Notes: generated from the sequence alone by a model not told the origin. A stretch of DNA of 64,000 nucleotides from Mesorhizobium terrae (GCF_008727715.1 NZ_CP044218.1:4605501-4669500); one strand, 5' to 3'; numbered from the stretch's first letter, positions 1 through 8,686 are shown. A program made the numbers and translations.

Positions 1-240
1 CAGGCCGACGCCATACATGAACAGGTAGTAGAAGAGCAGCTTGGTGAAATCGTCGAGCTGGAAGCGGGTGCCATAGTAGGACCCCAGCACCGCGACCGCG
101 CAGCCGACGATGATCGACGCGGCGACCGAGCCGAGACCATACCCCTTGATCTGCCACGAGCCGACCCAGATCGACAGGCCGACCACGAGAAACAAGAGGA
201 TGTAAGGGTTGGCGCCCAGGAAACTCATAAAAGCAGCCAT
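1..240 (-). CDS. AspT-like aspartate:alanine antiporter family protein (N-terminal part only)
   Basis: Only the first 80 residues are inside the window; the gene runs off the left edge. The visible part has two hydrophobic segments (about residues 10-28 and 39-55) around a short basic, glycine-rich turn, and then the start of a third, which matches the N-terminus of AspT/YidE-type antiporters. AspT exchanges aspartate for alanine across the inner membrane. The start ATG at 240 has an AAAGGA box 7 bases upstream. It lies 59 bp downstream of the decarboxylase gene on the same strand, so the two are probably co-transcribed, and an exchange of glutamate for its decarboxylation product is the likely role. 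Substrate is inferred from context only. Confidence 0.75.
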   Translation of the reverse strand, partial: MAAFMSFLGANPYILLFLVVGLSIWVGSWQIKGYGLGSVAASIIVGCAVAVLGSYYGTRFQLDDFTKLLFYYLFMYGVGL

Positions 241-299
241 GGAGATGTCCTTTCGCTCCGGGGCGCCGGCCCCTTGCGTTTAGCTGGATTCTCAGATGA

Positions 300-1673
300 T
301 CAGCACTTGCTCGGCGTCACCTTGTGCGGGTCGTGCAGCTTGGGCGGCGTGGCGTTGCCGCCATGCTGCTTCAGCCAGTCGCAAGCGTTGATGATGTCCT
401 TGGCCAGGCCGTTGATGACATTGTGGTTGAGATGCGGGCGCACCACCACGCGCAGGCTGTTCACCGTCTGGGCGTCCGGCGGCATCGTGTAGGCCGACAG
501 GACCCAGCCGCGCTCGCGTACCTTGGCCGAAACATCGAACTCGTTGAAATTCTTGAATTCCGGCTTAAGCGTCAGCGCCACGACGGGGATGCGCTGTGTC
601 TTGTTCATGATCTCGAAATAGCCGCTCTCGACGAGCAGTTCGCGCAGATGCTCCGCGTTTTCCAGCGTACGCGTCATGATCTCCTTGTAGCCTTCGAAAC
701 CAAGGCGCAGGAACGCGTAATACTGGTAGGCGATCTGCGCGGCATTGCGGCTGAAATTCAGCGTCGCGGTCGGCATCTCGCCGCCGAGATAGTTGACGTA
801 GAAGACGAGATCCTCGTTGAAGATCGAGCGCTCGCGGAAGATCACCCAGCCGAGCCCCGGCGGGACCAGGCCGAACTTGTGGCCCGACGCATTGATCGAC
901 AGCACGCGCGGCAGGCGGAAATCCCATTTGTAATCGGGGTAGAGGAACGGGTTGACGAAGCCGCCGGAAGCGCCGTCGATGTGCATCGGGATCGAGATGC
1001 CGGTGCGCTTCTCATAGGCGTCGAGCCAGTCATGGATTTCCTGGATGTCGTCGTCTTCGCCGGTGAAGGTCTGGCCGGCGATGGCGACCACGGCGATGGT
1101 GTTTTCGTCCACGAGCTTGTCGAGATGTTCGGTGGTCAGCCGGTAGTTGCCTGGCTTCAGCGGCGCGATGCGCGGCTCGACATCGAAATAACGCAGGAAC
1201 TTCTTCCACACGATCTGGACGTTACCGCCGGTGACCATGTTGGGTTTCGAACTGTCCTTGCCGGCAGCTTCGCGCGCCTTGCGCCAGTTCCACTTGTGAG
1301 CGAGGCCGGCCAACATGCAGGCTTCCGAGGAGCCGACCGTGGCGGTGCCGTAAGGCTCGACGCCCTTGGGGCCGTTCCACAGCTGGTGCAACCAACGCAC
1401 CATACGGCCCTCCATGGCGAAGAGCTGCGGGTACATGTCGTGATCGATGTAGTTCTTCAGGAAATGGCTGTGCAGGATTTCGAGCGCTTCCGGCTCGGTG
1501 AATGTCGTCACGAAGGACGACAGGTTCATCACCGGCTGCGAGTCGGTCCATGCCTCGCTGTTCACCACCGACTTGGCAGCGAAAGCCGACATGCTGTTTC
1601 TCGGAAATTCATCTTCCGAAATATCCTCGTTGAATTGATCGAAGAAGATGTCGAAGGGCGATTTGTGTTTCAC
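300..1673 (-). CDS. gadB: Glutamate decarboxylase (PLP-dependent)
   Basis: Converts glutamate to GABA and CO2 while consuming a proton, in the cytoplasm, typically for acid resistance. The 457-residue product is close to the E. coli GadB length (466). The SxxASGHKFG block contains the lysine that binds pyridoxal phosphate, and the HIDGASGG block carries the aspartate that contacts its pyridine nitrogen. I chose the GTG start at 1673 because GAGGAAA sits 9 bases upstream and the protein then begins like other bacterial Gads; an open frame continues upstream to 1841 but has no Shine-Dalgarno and no family resemblance. The antiporter gene follows by 59 bp, giving the usual decarboxylase plus exchanger pair. 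Confidence 0.93.
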   Translation of the reverse strand: MKHKSPFDIFFDQFNEDISEDEFPRNSMSAFAAKSVVNSEAWTDSQPVMNLSSFVTTFTEPEALEILHSHFLKNYIDHDMYPQLFAMEGRMVRWLHQLWNGPKGVEPYGTATVGSSEACMLAGLAHKWNWRKAREAAGKDSSKPNMVTGGNVQIVWKKFLRYFDVEPRIAPLKPGNYRLTTEHLDKLVDENTIAVVAIAGQTFTGEDDDIQEIHDWLDAYEKRTGISIPMHIDGASGGFVNPFLYPDYKWDFRLPRVLSINASGHKFGLVPPGLGWVIFRERSIFNEDLVFYVNYLGGEMPTATLNFSRNAAQIAYQYYAFLRLGFEGYKEIMTRTLENAEHLRELLVESGYFEIMNKTQRIPVVALTLKPEFKNFNEFDVSAKVRERGWVLSAYTMPPDAQTVNSLRVVVRPHLNHNVINGLAKDIINACDWLKQHGGNATPPKLHDPHKVTPSKC

Positions 1674-2264
1674 GGTGAATTTCCTCGCATGGTGGTTTCG
1701 ACGTGTAGTCCGCACAGGCTTGCAGCTGCAGGCCAGTTCTGGACGAGTTCGAGTGATGCCGACCTGGCACGAAGATAGCCGGCATTCTTGCCGGTCAGAG
1801 CGACCGGCTGGCCCGACCCTATGAGCAGGAGATGTCGGCACGGTGAATGCCGAACAATATCGAGAAGGGCGTCGCCAGAACGGCGAACGAACATGGCCAT
1901 CCCCTCAGTCTGCCCTCGCAATTGAGAGCAAGTTCAGCCCCCGCCAACCTGCTAATATAAGTATTCCTGCATAACGGGACTGGATTGTCCAGACGATTTT
2001 CTGAACACTCGTCCAGTTATTTTTACCTCATGAAAGATGCTTAACGAATTGTACGGACAGCATAATGGGCGCGCCGAATGATGCTGGCGACGTTCGATAT
2101 TTTTATGCTGCGCGGACGCCACGCCTGAGCAAGAACTGCACGGTTTTCTGGCGAAAGATGACGATCTGCCACTAAGTTTTGCGTCGCGGAAAAGAACATA
2201 CTTATCCCAGCGGAAATCCCGGGACGGTTGTTGCCGGGTCTTCCGGGAGGAAGTCGGCAAACGA
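1674..2264. other. Non-coding region upstream of gadB
   Basis: About 590 bases without a supportable gene between the outer-membrane factor gene and gadB. It must hold the gadB promoter and leader. A perfect 7-bp inverted repeat, GCCGGTC/GACCGGC with a 5-base loop, lies at 1790-1808 and would fall in the gadB leader if transcription starts upstream of it. The stretch around 1950-2170 is more AT-rich than its surroundings. Open frames here lack ribosome-binding sites and family features. Confidence 0.5.
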
Positions 2265-3860
2265 TCAGAAGCGGCCGGGGCCATTGCGATTGGTGAGCGT
2301 GCCGGTGGCAAAGGCGAGCGTTGCGGCAGCGACCAGCGAGTCCGAATAGGCGGTGGCCTTGGCGAATTTCGCCTGGAGGAGGGCGGTCTGCGCGATGGAG
2401 ACGTCGGTGATCGTGCCGAGGCCCTGCTTGTAGTAGTCGAGCGCGGCGTTATAGGCGGTCTGTGCCGAACTGGTCAGCTCACTCGCCGCGCCGTGGCCGG
2501 CGAGAGACGTTCGCAGCATATCGTATGCAGTGACGATCTCGCGCGCCGCCGTGTTCTGCAACTGCGCCATTTCCTGTTCGGAAGCGGCCGCCTGGGCAAC
2601 CGCGCCTTGCAGGCGCGCGTCGCGCAGGCCGCCGTCGAAGATCGGCATGGTGATCCCGACAACGAGATTGGCGTTGGGCTGGTTCACGTTCAGCCTGGTG
2701 CGCAGGTCGAACCGCGAATCCTCGGTCGAGAGCGTTCCAATGTTGCGGTTGATGTTGCCGGCGATCGCGATCTTGGGCATGAACTCGGCGCGGGCAGCGG
2801 CAATGCCACTGCGATCAGCTTGCAGCTTCGCAAAGGCAGCCTGCACATCCGGTCGGCGTTGCAGCGAGGTGGCGATCAGCCGGTCGAGATCGGCCGGGAC
2901 GGCCTTCGGCAGCACGCGGCTGGAAATGTCCTGGATATTAATCTCGGTCGTGGGCGTAATGCCGATCGCTTCCAGCAATCCCATGTAGGAACTGCGCTCG
3001 TGCCCCTGCGACTGGGTGAGGTTGAAGCGCGCTTGCGCCACCTGTTGTTTGGCGGTGGCCGCCTCCATGGTGGTGGCGAGCCCACGCCCCATACGGGCCT
3101 CGGCGGCTTCAAGAACCAGTCTGGAGTTGGCCAGCGTGCCCTGGGCGATCTTCAGTTGCACGCGGGCCGCGGTCAGGATGAAGAAGGCATTCGATACATC
3201 GAAGATCAGCTTCTGATGCGTGCCGTTGAAAGTGACGTTGGCGCCATAGGAAAGATGATTGGCGGCATCCCGCATCGCTTCCCGCTGGCCGAAGTCGAAC
3301 AGCAACCACTTGACCGTGAGGGAAGGGACCACCTGCGTGCCGGTGGTGGTCAAGGTGCCGGCCGGTATCGGAATGGGAATGAGATTGAGGCCGGGCGCGG
3401 TCGCCGAAGTCTGTTCGAACCCAGCTACGACATCAGCCGTGATAATCGGCAGGTAGGTCGCCTCCGTCGCACCAACCGCGATCGCCGCCTGCCGTGCCCG
3501 CTGCCAGGCCGCCCGCGTGACCGGATTGGCCATCTGGGCCATGTCGATCAGTTCGGGCAGCGAATAGGCATGCTTGGGGTCGATGGTCGGCGTGTTGAGC
3601 GTGATCGGGATCGCCGGATTTGGTGTCAGCCCGAAATCGGGCTTGCCGTCGACCGCCTTCGGAGCGGCGGCGATATTGCCAGGAGCCTTCGAGGACGGTT
3701 TGTCGGCGCTCGGCGGTGCAAGGTCGTGCAGCGCGGATGCGGTGCAGCCGGATAGGAGGAAGGCGGCGCCAATAAGGGCGTAGCGAAGCACGCGCAGCCG
3801 ACCAACCCGGCCATCAGCGGGCCGGTCAATCGAACATGCCGTGCGCGATCGCAGGCTCAT
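2265..3860 (-). CDS. Outer-membrane efflux factor, TolC/NodT family lipoprotein
   Basis: The exit duct of a tripartite efflux pump. The 531-residue product has an N-terminal hydrophobic stretch ending in a lipobox (LLSGC, cysteine near residue 39), so it should be a lipid-anchored outer-membrane protein of the OprM/NodT type. The rest is alanine- and glutamine-rich and predicted alpha-helical, with the two duplicated outer-membrane-efflux domains and typical conserved stretches (RRPDVQAA; MPIFDGG). The start overlaps the stop of the upstream FUSC gene as ATGA at 3857-3860, so translation is coupled. It is the last gene of the four-gene efflux operon. Confidence 0.9.
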   Translation of the reverse strand: MSLRSRTACSIDRPADGRVGRLRVLRYALIGAAFLLSGCTASALHDLAPPSADKPSSKAPGNIAAAPKAVDGKPDFGLTPNPAIPITLNTPTIDPKHAYSLPELIDMAQMANPVTRAAWQRARQAAIAVGATEATYLPIITADVVAGFEQTSATAPGLNLIPIPIPAGTLTTTGTQVVPSLTVKWLLFDFGQREAMRDAANHLSYGANVTFNGTHQKLIFDVSNAFFILTAARVQLKIAQGTLANSRLVLEAAEARMGRGLATTMEAATAKQQVAQARFNLTQSQGHERSSYMGLLEAIGITPTTEINIQDISSRVLPKAVPADLDRLIATSLQRRPDVQAAFAKLQADRSGIAAARAEFMPKIAIAGNINRNIGTLSTEDSRFDLRTRLNVNQPNANLVVGITMPIFDGGLRDARLQGAVAQAAASEQEMAQLQNTAAREIVTAYDMLRTSLAGHGAASELTSSAQTAYNAALDYYKQGLGTITDVSIAQTALLQAKFAKATAYSDSLVAAATLAFATGTLTNRNGPGRF

Positions 3861-5911
3861 GCCGGCTTTCCCTTCGCTTCTGCCCGCTCCACGGCCTGCG
3901 CGATCTCTTCATAGAGCGCAAGCCGTGCCGCCAGTTCAGCGCGAAGTTTTCGGGGAAAACCGCCGGGAGCACCGCGTTCGGTGCGCAGCAGCCTGGCTTC
4001 GATGCGCCGCAGTGCGGCCCGCACGGAGCCTGAGGTGCGATCCCAGCGACGAGCCCCCAGATCGGCCGAACGTTCACGCAGCCACGCGGCGACCGTGTCC
4101 TCAAAGTTCCGTGTTGCAGCGCGCACCGGTTTCGGCAGGCGATGAAACGGATCGGTATTCTCATCCCGTTCGCGGAGCAGAATGATCGGCGTCGCCATCG
4201 TCTCGATTTCGTCGGCAATGCGCTCGGCCGTCTCGGCTCCGATTTCACCATGCCGCACCCGCTTCAGTTCGAAACGCAGCATTTCGGCTTGTCGCATCGC
4301 TTTCGACAAGCCGCTTGCGAGGCCGGCATAGGCGCTGACCTTTTCGCCCTGCCGCGCCATCAGGTCGGCGAGCGCCGAGATGCCGTTCGCCAATTGCTTG
4401 CGCACACTAGCGCCGACACTGACCGGCCAGATGGTGGAGAACACCAATGAGACGACGACATTGCCAAAGATGATGCCGATGATGCGGTCGCGCGCCACAT
4501 CCATGTCGAGGCTCGGTCCGAAGCCGTGCAGGGTGACCAGGAAGAAGCACAGCGCGATCTGCCAACCCATATAGGAGATGCGCTCCGAACCGACCGAAAC
4601 CCAGGCGGCGACAAAACTGGCGCCGCCGACCAGCAATGCCAGATGGCCGATATCGGTCATGTGCGGAACCAGCCAGACGATTGAGCCGACACCCATTGCA
4701 CCGCCGATCAGGCAGCCAATGATGCGCAGCGTCAGCTTGTGGACCGTCTCGCCGGTAGAACCCAGCGCCACCATGAAACAGGTGATCATGGCGGTATGGA
4801 TCTCGAACCAGTTCAGCGAAGTGTAGGTGATGTAGGTGATCATCACCGCCAGCAGGGTCTTCAACGCGAACTGCGTGTAGACCGGGTTGGTGAACGCGTC
4901 CGGCGCGAAGAAGCCCTCGCTCTCCCCCGGCGGCAGCGGCCGCGGTTCGTACGTCCGCATCTGGATTTGCGCGATCCGGTTGATCAGCCGAGCCGTTTCC
5001 GGATCGCCTGCATGCAGCAATCTTGTCGCCACTGTGTTGCGCAAGCGGCGGGCGCGAATATCGCCAGCCAGTTCCCGCAAGGTGTCGGCGGCATGGGCGT
5101 CTTGGCCAAATCCTTCGCCATTGACGACCCGCGCGAGCACGAGGGTGAGCAGCGCATAACTTGCTTCAGCGAGTTCGCCGGCCCGCATCGCCTCCTTGTT
5201 GTCCATCAGCGAAAGGATGCGCGCGAAGACGCGGTATTTGGCAAGTTCGTCATTGCCGGCGGCCAGCAGTTTGCCGGCGCGACGTTGTGTTTCTTCGCTA
5301 CCGCTTTCGATCAACGCTGCGGCCGTTTCGAGCCGCTCCTCTATCTCACGGCGCAACAGCCTGGCAGGGCTGCGCCCGGCCACGACATTGAGCGCGATGA
5401 GATAGACCATCGGGAAGAACACCACGACCCACATCCAGGCAAGCGCCCGCACAAGCAGTTCGGCGATCGGCACGATGTCATAGAGGGTCATGACGAAGGC
5501 GAAGACCATGGCGACCGTGCCGACCGGCGGTCCGGCCTTGGACGCCTGCGCCAGATACATGCCGCCGAAGGTGAAAAGCGCGACCAGCCCCAAGCGCAGC
5601 ATCGGACTGTCGGCGACTACCATCAGGCTCAGAATGCCGATCGCGATGCCGAGGGTAGCGCCGACCAGCACGCCGGCCGCGGTCACGATGCCAGAGCCGG
5701 CGTCAGCGCGCGAGGCGAAGAAGACGAGATAGCAGGAGAGGGCGGCTTCCGGCACCTCCAGCGCCATCGCCGTCATCGTGACCAGCACACAGACCAGTGC
5801 GATGCGCAAAGACAGGTCGAGCCGCCCCGGATAGGGCTGCAATTCGTCCCAAAGGATCGAAAGCAGGGTGGTCTTACTTGGCGGCTGGTACAGCATCTGC
5901 ACCGTCGCCAT
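3857..5911 (-). CDS. FUSC family inner-membrane exporter (AaeB/aromatic acid type)
   Basis: Inner-membrane component of an efflux pump of the fusaric acid/p-hydroxybenzoate exporter group. The 684-residue protein has two clusters of membrane segments (about residues 30-180 and 370-510) with soluble regions between and after them, the duplicated architecture of AaeB-like FUSC proteins. The start ATG lies 38 bp inside the HlyD gene, and a second ATG six codons... at 5896 is an alternative; neither has a strong ribosome-binding site, consistent with translational coupling. The upstream genes encode a YtcA-like lipoprotein and an adaptor and the downstream gene an outer-membrane factor. The substrate is not shown by the sequence; aromatic acids are the family expectation. 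Confidence 0.88.
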   Translation of the reverse strand: MATVQMLYQPPSKTTLLSILWDELQPYPGRLDLSLRIALVCVLVTMTAMALEVPEAALSCYLVFFASRADAGSGIVTAAGVLVGATLGIAIGILSLMVVADSPMLRLGLVALFTFGGMYLAQASKAGPPVGTVAMVFAFVMTLYDIVPIAELLVRALAWMWVVVFFPMVYLIALNVVAGRSPARLLRREIEERLETAAALIESGSEETQRRAGKLLAAGNDELAKYRVFARILSLMDNKEAMRAGELAEASYALLTLVLARVVNGEGFGQDAHAADTLRELAGDIRARRLRNTVATRLLHAGDPETARLINRIAQIQMRTYEPRPLPPGESEGFFAPDAFTNPVYTQFALKTLLAVMITYITYTSLNWFEIHTAMITCFMVALGSTGETVHKLTLRIIGCLIGGAMGVGSIVWLVPHMTDIGHLALLVGGASFVAAWVSVGSERISYMGWQIALCFFLVTLHGFGPSLDMDVARDRIIGIIFGNVVVSLVFSTIWPVSVGASVRKQLANGISALADLMARQGEKVSAYAGLASGLSKAMRQAEMLRFELKRVRHGEIGAETAERIADEIETMATPIILLRERDENTDPFHRLPKPVRAATRNFEDTVAAWLRERSADLGARRWDRTSGSVRAALRRIEARLLRTERGAPGGFPRKLRAELAARLALYEEIAQAVERAEAKGKPA

Positions 5912-6947
5912 TCGCCGGAGCCGGCCCGACGATCACCACGGCGGAAGCGCCGACGCGCATGAGGTCTTCCGGTGGGTTCTCCAGTCTCACATAGACCGGG
6001 AAGCGCTTGGCCACGCGCACCCAGTTGAGCGACGAGGAAACGATCGGGATGCCGAGAATGGTGGCGGCTTCATCCGAACGCACGCCCCAGCCTAAGCTCG
6101 AGATCGTGCCTTTGATGCGGCGGGTGGAATCGGCCATCACGAAGACGTCGGCGGCATTGCCGATCCTGATGGCGCCGAGATCGGTCTCGCGGAAGAACGC
6201 GACCGTTTCCCATTCGGCCGTGTTGATGAGCGTGAACAGGGTTTCGGCGGGGATCACCACCTTGCCAACCGACAATTGCATGCCGACGATCTTGCCGTCG
6301 AAGGGCGCGCGCACCGTGGTGTTGTCAAGATCGCGCTGCGCCAGATCGACCGTTGCGCGGGCAACGTCGGCCTGGGCCTTGCGGGTATCCAGCGTGCCGA
6401 TGATCTTGGTGGCGCCTTGCGCCTGCTGCAGGGCCTGCCGCAGGCTGACCTGCGCATCGTTGGCGGCGGTGCGCGCCATGTCGACTTGCTGCGCGGTGAC
6501 GAAACGCTTGGGCAGAAGCGGTTCGAGCCGCTGCAGCGTCTGTTTGGTCATCTCGGCGTTAATGCGCGCCCGTTCGATCTGCTTGTCGGCGATGCCGGCA
6601 TTGTCGCGTTCAGTGGCGAGGTTGCGACCGCCTTGCGCCACTTCCGATTCAGCAGCGCGCTGCTCTGCCCGCGCCTGCTCCAGGCGTAGGCGATAGGGTT
6701 CCGGATCGAGCTGAAAGAGGATGTCGCCCTTCTTCACCGAAGCGTTGTTGGTTACGCTGACCGAGATGACTTTGCCGGGCACGGAAGCTGCGATCGGCAC
6801 CGTCGGTGCGTCGACCTCGGCAACGTCAGTGCGCGGGCTGCGATCCGCTTCCCACAGAGCGAGATAGACCGCTACGGCCGCACCGGCGATGATGGCGAGC
6901 GTCAGAATCCACGCCACGCCACGCCGGACATGGTCGAGCGCGCTCAC
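5874..6947 (-). CDS. HlyD family periplasmic adaptor (AaeA/EmrA-like)
   Basis: Membrane-fusion protein linking the FUSC pump to the outer-membrane factor. The 357-residue product has one N-terminal membrane anchor (about residues 11-31), a split biotinyl-lipoyl-like domain and a long coiled-coil hairpin (about residues 85-200) rich in alanine, glutamine and arginine, then a beta-barrel domain. I prefer the GTG start at 6947: GGAG lies 9 bases upstream and the start overlaps the previous stop as GTGA, mirroring the ATGA overlap further down the operon. A longer reading starts at 6992 but would put 15 extra residues inside the upstream gene. Confidence 0.88.
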   Translation of the reverse strand: MSALDHVRRGVAWILTLAIIAGAAVAVYLALWEADRSPRTDVAEVDAPTVPIAASVPGKVISVSVTNNASVKKGDILFQLDPEPYRLRLEQARAEQRAAESEVAQGGRNLATERDNAGIADKQIERARINAEMTKQTLQRLEPLLPKRFVTAQQVDMARTAANDAQVSLRQALQQAQGATKIIGTLDTRKAQADVARATVDLAQRDLDNTTVRAPFDGKIVGMQLSVGKVVIPAETLFTLINTAEWETVAFFRETDLGAIRIGNAADVFVMADSTRRIKGTISSLGWGVRSDEAATILGIPIVSSSLNWVRVAKRFPVYVRLENPPEDLMRVGASAVVIVGPAPANGDGADAVPAAK

Positions 6948-7258
6948 CGGGGCACTCCGCCAAACAGCGCGAACCAGGCGCCGATGCCGCAAAGCAGGGC
7001 AAGCGAGAGATAGACCAGCAGCGGCACCGGCAAGTGCTCGTCAATGCCGGCGGCCACCAGAAGCAGACGGATAACGATAGTGGCGATGATGCCGATAACC
7101 GCAGCGATGATCCAGGCGGGAAAGTAGGATCCGAATATCGGAATAGCAGGGGCGGCGGGAGAATTGACGCAGGCGGATAGGATGAGAAGAGCACCCAACG
7201 GACCCAAGCGCTTCAGCGCTCCGGCTATCCAGCCGAATTTCCCGTGCATTTCATTCAT
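6944..7258 (-). CDS. YtcA-like small membrane lipoprotein
   Basis: A 104-residue protein with a lipobox (LILSAC) followed by two transmembrane segments around a short polar turn, the layout of the YtcA family, which is found ahead of HlyD-FUSC pumps. Its function is unknown; it may assist pump assembly. The start at 7258 has GGGAG about 12 bases upstream; ATG 7249 and an upstream in-frame start at 7324 are alternatives. It is the first gene of the efflux operon and overlaps the adaptor gene start by four bases (GTGA). Confidence 0.75.
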   Translation of the reverse strand: MNEMHGKFGWIAGALKRLGPLGALLILSACVNSPAAPAIPIFGSYFPAWIIAAVIGIIATIVIRLLLVAAGIDEHLPVPLLVYLSLALLCGIGAWFALFGGVPR

Positions 7259-7283
7259 ACGGACTTTCGGCTCCCCCAAAAGC

Positions 7284-7302
7284 ATCGATTTTCTATCGAT
7301 AG
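7284..7302. promoter_or_regulatory. Candidate operator ahead of the efflux operon
   Basis: Two ATCGAT half-sites face each other with five bases between them (7284-7289 and 7295-7300), and the second sits inside the perfect palindrome CTATCGATAG at 7293-7302. The element is 26-44 bases upstream of the YtcA-like start, where a repressor of the pump operon would bind. No regulator gene is adjacent, so the binding protein is unknown. Confidence 0.4.
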
Positions 7303-7734
7303 AGCAGGGAACAGCCGCAACCAAGTCTCCGGGTGGGGAAGTCTGATCAATCCACTGAATATTGGCTCGACGGCGACAGCGGGAAATCGGGGCGGCGCGC
7401 CGTTTGACCTAGGCAGTATTGCGTTCTCGGTCGTCATTCCCGGCATTGGCGAGGTCGAAGCTTCGTCCACCATAATCTGAACGGCCCCTGCATGTGTTTG
7501 CTCCGAGGCGCATGTTTTGTGTTGAGTTTTTGGTTCCCATCGACTAGTCAGAAGCTACCAGGCCGGGCCCCTCTGGCAGCCATCATGGCTGTGATGTCGG
7601 ACTGGAATTTCAATCCGGTGGCCTGGCTCTGATGTTTCTAGCTCTTCGCTAGTCCCTGACAACATTCGCGTTGCGCGAGTGTACGGGGCATGTCTGAACG
7701 CTGCGCCGCCCATGCTGAATGCAAAGGGTGCCGT
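7303..7734. other. Non-coding region between efflux operon and terC, with a foldable leader
   Basis: About 430 bases holding the divergent upstream regions of the efflux operon (minus) and of terC (plus). The part nearest terC (7555-7680) can fold strongly and is described separately. Short hairpins follow it: TAGC/GCTA at 7639-7651 and TCGCG/CGCGA at 7666-7678. No coding frame here is supportable. Confidence 0.5.
7555..7628 (+). ncRNA. Putative three-way-junction RNA in the terC leader
   Basis: Three helices nest as in a riboswitch-like junction: P1 pairs CCAGGCC (7558-7564) with GGCCTGG (7620-7626); P2 pairs CAGCC (7577-7581) with GGCTG (7587-7591); P3 pairs ACTGGA (7601-7606) with TCCGGT (7614-7619, one G-T pair). 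It lies about 110 bases before the terC start on the same strand. TerC genes are often under a manganese riboswitch (yybP-ykoY), but I do not see that motif's conserved bases, so this is either a different element or a coincidental fold. Confidence 0.35.
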
Positions 7735-8367
7735 ATGACAGAATTCTTCACTCCAGAAGCGATGACCGCCTTGTTCCAGGTCATCATGATCGACCTTGTC
7801 CTGGCCGGCGACAACGCCGTCGTTATCGGACTTGCCGCCGCGGGGCTGCCAAAGGCACAACGTGCCAAGGCAATCCTCGTCGGCATTATCGCCGCAACCG
7901 TTCTTCGCATCATCTTCGCCGCGGCCACGACGCAACTCCTCCAGATCGTCGGGCTGCTGCTTGTCGGTGGCGTCCTCCTGCTATGGGTATGCTGGAAGAT
8001 GTGGCACGAGCTTCGGTCCGGACACGGACAGGAGGCTCATGCAGGCGAGAATTCCGCCGAGGGCGCCGCAGGTGCGCCGACAAAGACCTTCGCCCAGGCC
8101 GCCTGGCAGATCGTCATCGCCGACGTTTCCATGTCGCTCGACAATGTGCTGGCCGTTGCCGGTGCCGCGCGCGATCATCCGAATGTTCTGGTCTTCGGGC
8201 TCATTCTGTCGATCGCGCTGATGGGTATCGCTGCCAGCTTCATTGCCAGCCTGCTGCAGAAGCATCGCTGGATCGCCTATGTCGGCCTGGCAATCATCCT
8301 CTATGTGGCCGGCGACATGATCTACCGCGGCGCGCTGGAACTGATGCCATACATCGGCAAATCGTAA
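7735..8367 (+). CDS. TerC family integral membrane protein (first copy)
   Basis: A 210-residue polytopic inner-membrane protein of the TerC/Alx family, implicated in manganese or other metal export. The signature [15 protein letters not shown] occurs early and its mirrored counterpart [16 protein letters not shown] after the central acidic loop; the paired aspartate-asparagine motifs are the presumed metal site. I chose the ATG at 7735 because the protein then starts like its paralogue at 24906 and AAAGGG lies upstream; an in-frame ATG at 7690 adds 15 residues of no family character. A second copy in the window shares most of the core. Confidence 0.9.
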   Translation: MTEFFTPEAMTALFQVIMIDLVLAGDNAVVIGLAAAGLPKAQRAKAILVGIIAATVLRIIFAAATTQLLQIVGLLLVGGVLLLWVCWKMWHELRSGHGQEAHAGENSAEGAAGAPTKTFAQAAWQIVIADVSMSLDNVLAVAGAARDHPNVLVFGLILSIALMGIAASFIASLLQKHRWIAYVGLAIILYVAGDMIYRGALELMPYIGKS

Positions 8368-8394
8368 GGCCTGAAAACGCCAGCTGAGCGGGCT

Positions 8395-8431
8395 GCGACC
8401 CTCCATTCGGTAATACCGACTGGAGGGTCGC
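8395..8431. terminator. Strong hairpin after terC
   Basis: GCGACCCTCCA (8395-8405) pairs perfectly with TGGAGGGTCGC (8421-8431), and the loop contains a further TCGGT/ACCGA pair. It is 28 bases past the terC stop, where a transcript end would be expected, but no T-run follows, so it may be a stabilising 3' hairpin rather than an intrinsic terminator. Confidence 0.45.
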
Positions 8432-8686
8432 TCCAACACTTAGATGCTCGCAAAACGCTGGACCGCGGGCGGCCGTTTCAGTCTGTTTGGCGACATCCGC
8501 TCCGAAGATCAACGCGGCCGCGGGGGCTGGAACCAGATATTCCAAAGCAAACCCTAGGCGGACGGCTTTTCGTTCGGTAGGATTGCTGCTTGCCTGCATC
8601 AGCGGGCAAATCTGGTGGCGGCATCGTCGATGCCGCCTTTTTTTTCCCTGGCGCGCGTGTCGCGTCGCAACCCTTATGAGGAGATC
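8432..8686 (+). ncRNA. Structured leader or small RNA ending in an intrinsic terminator, ahead of the CNNM gene
   Basis: This 255-base stretch contains consecutive hairpins: CGGACG/CGTTCG (8559-8576), TTGCCTGC/GCGGGCAA (8590-8609) and then a classic terminator (8617-8645). The terminator ends only 41 bases before the CNNM start codon, leaving little room for a separate promoter. The simplest readings are an attenuated or riboswitch-controlled leader of the CNNM gene, an independent small RNA, or the terC 3' end. Confidence 0.4.
8617..8645 (+). terminator. Intrinsic terminator upstream of the CNNM gene
   Basis: GGCGGCATC (8617-8625) and GATGCCGCC (8629-8637) form a perfect 9-bp stem with a 3-base loop, followed at once by eight T residues (8638-8645). 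This is a textbook Rho-independent terminator for plus-strand transcription, placed in the 5' region of the following gene. Confidence 0.85.

Noticed and set aside
324..1778. A 484-codon open frame antisense to gadB
   Set aside because: Shadow of gadB; histidine/arginine/valine-rich translation without motifs.
4739..5962. A 407-codon open frame antisense to the FUSC gene
   Set aside because: Shadow of the exporter gene; no start signal or domain.
7555..7734. yybP-ykoY manganese riboswitch ahead of terC
   Set aside because: The region folds, but I could not find the conserved bases of that riboswitch, so only a generic structured leader is claimed.
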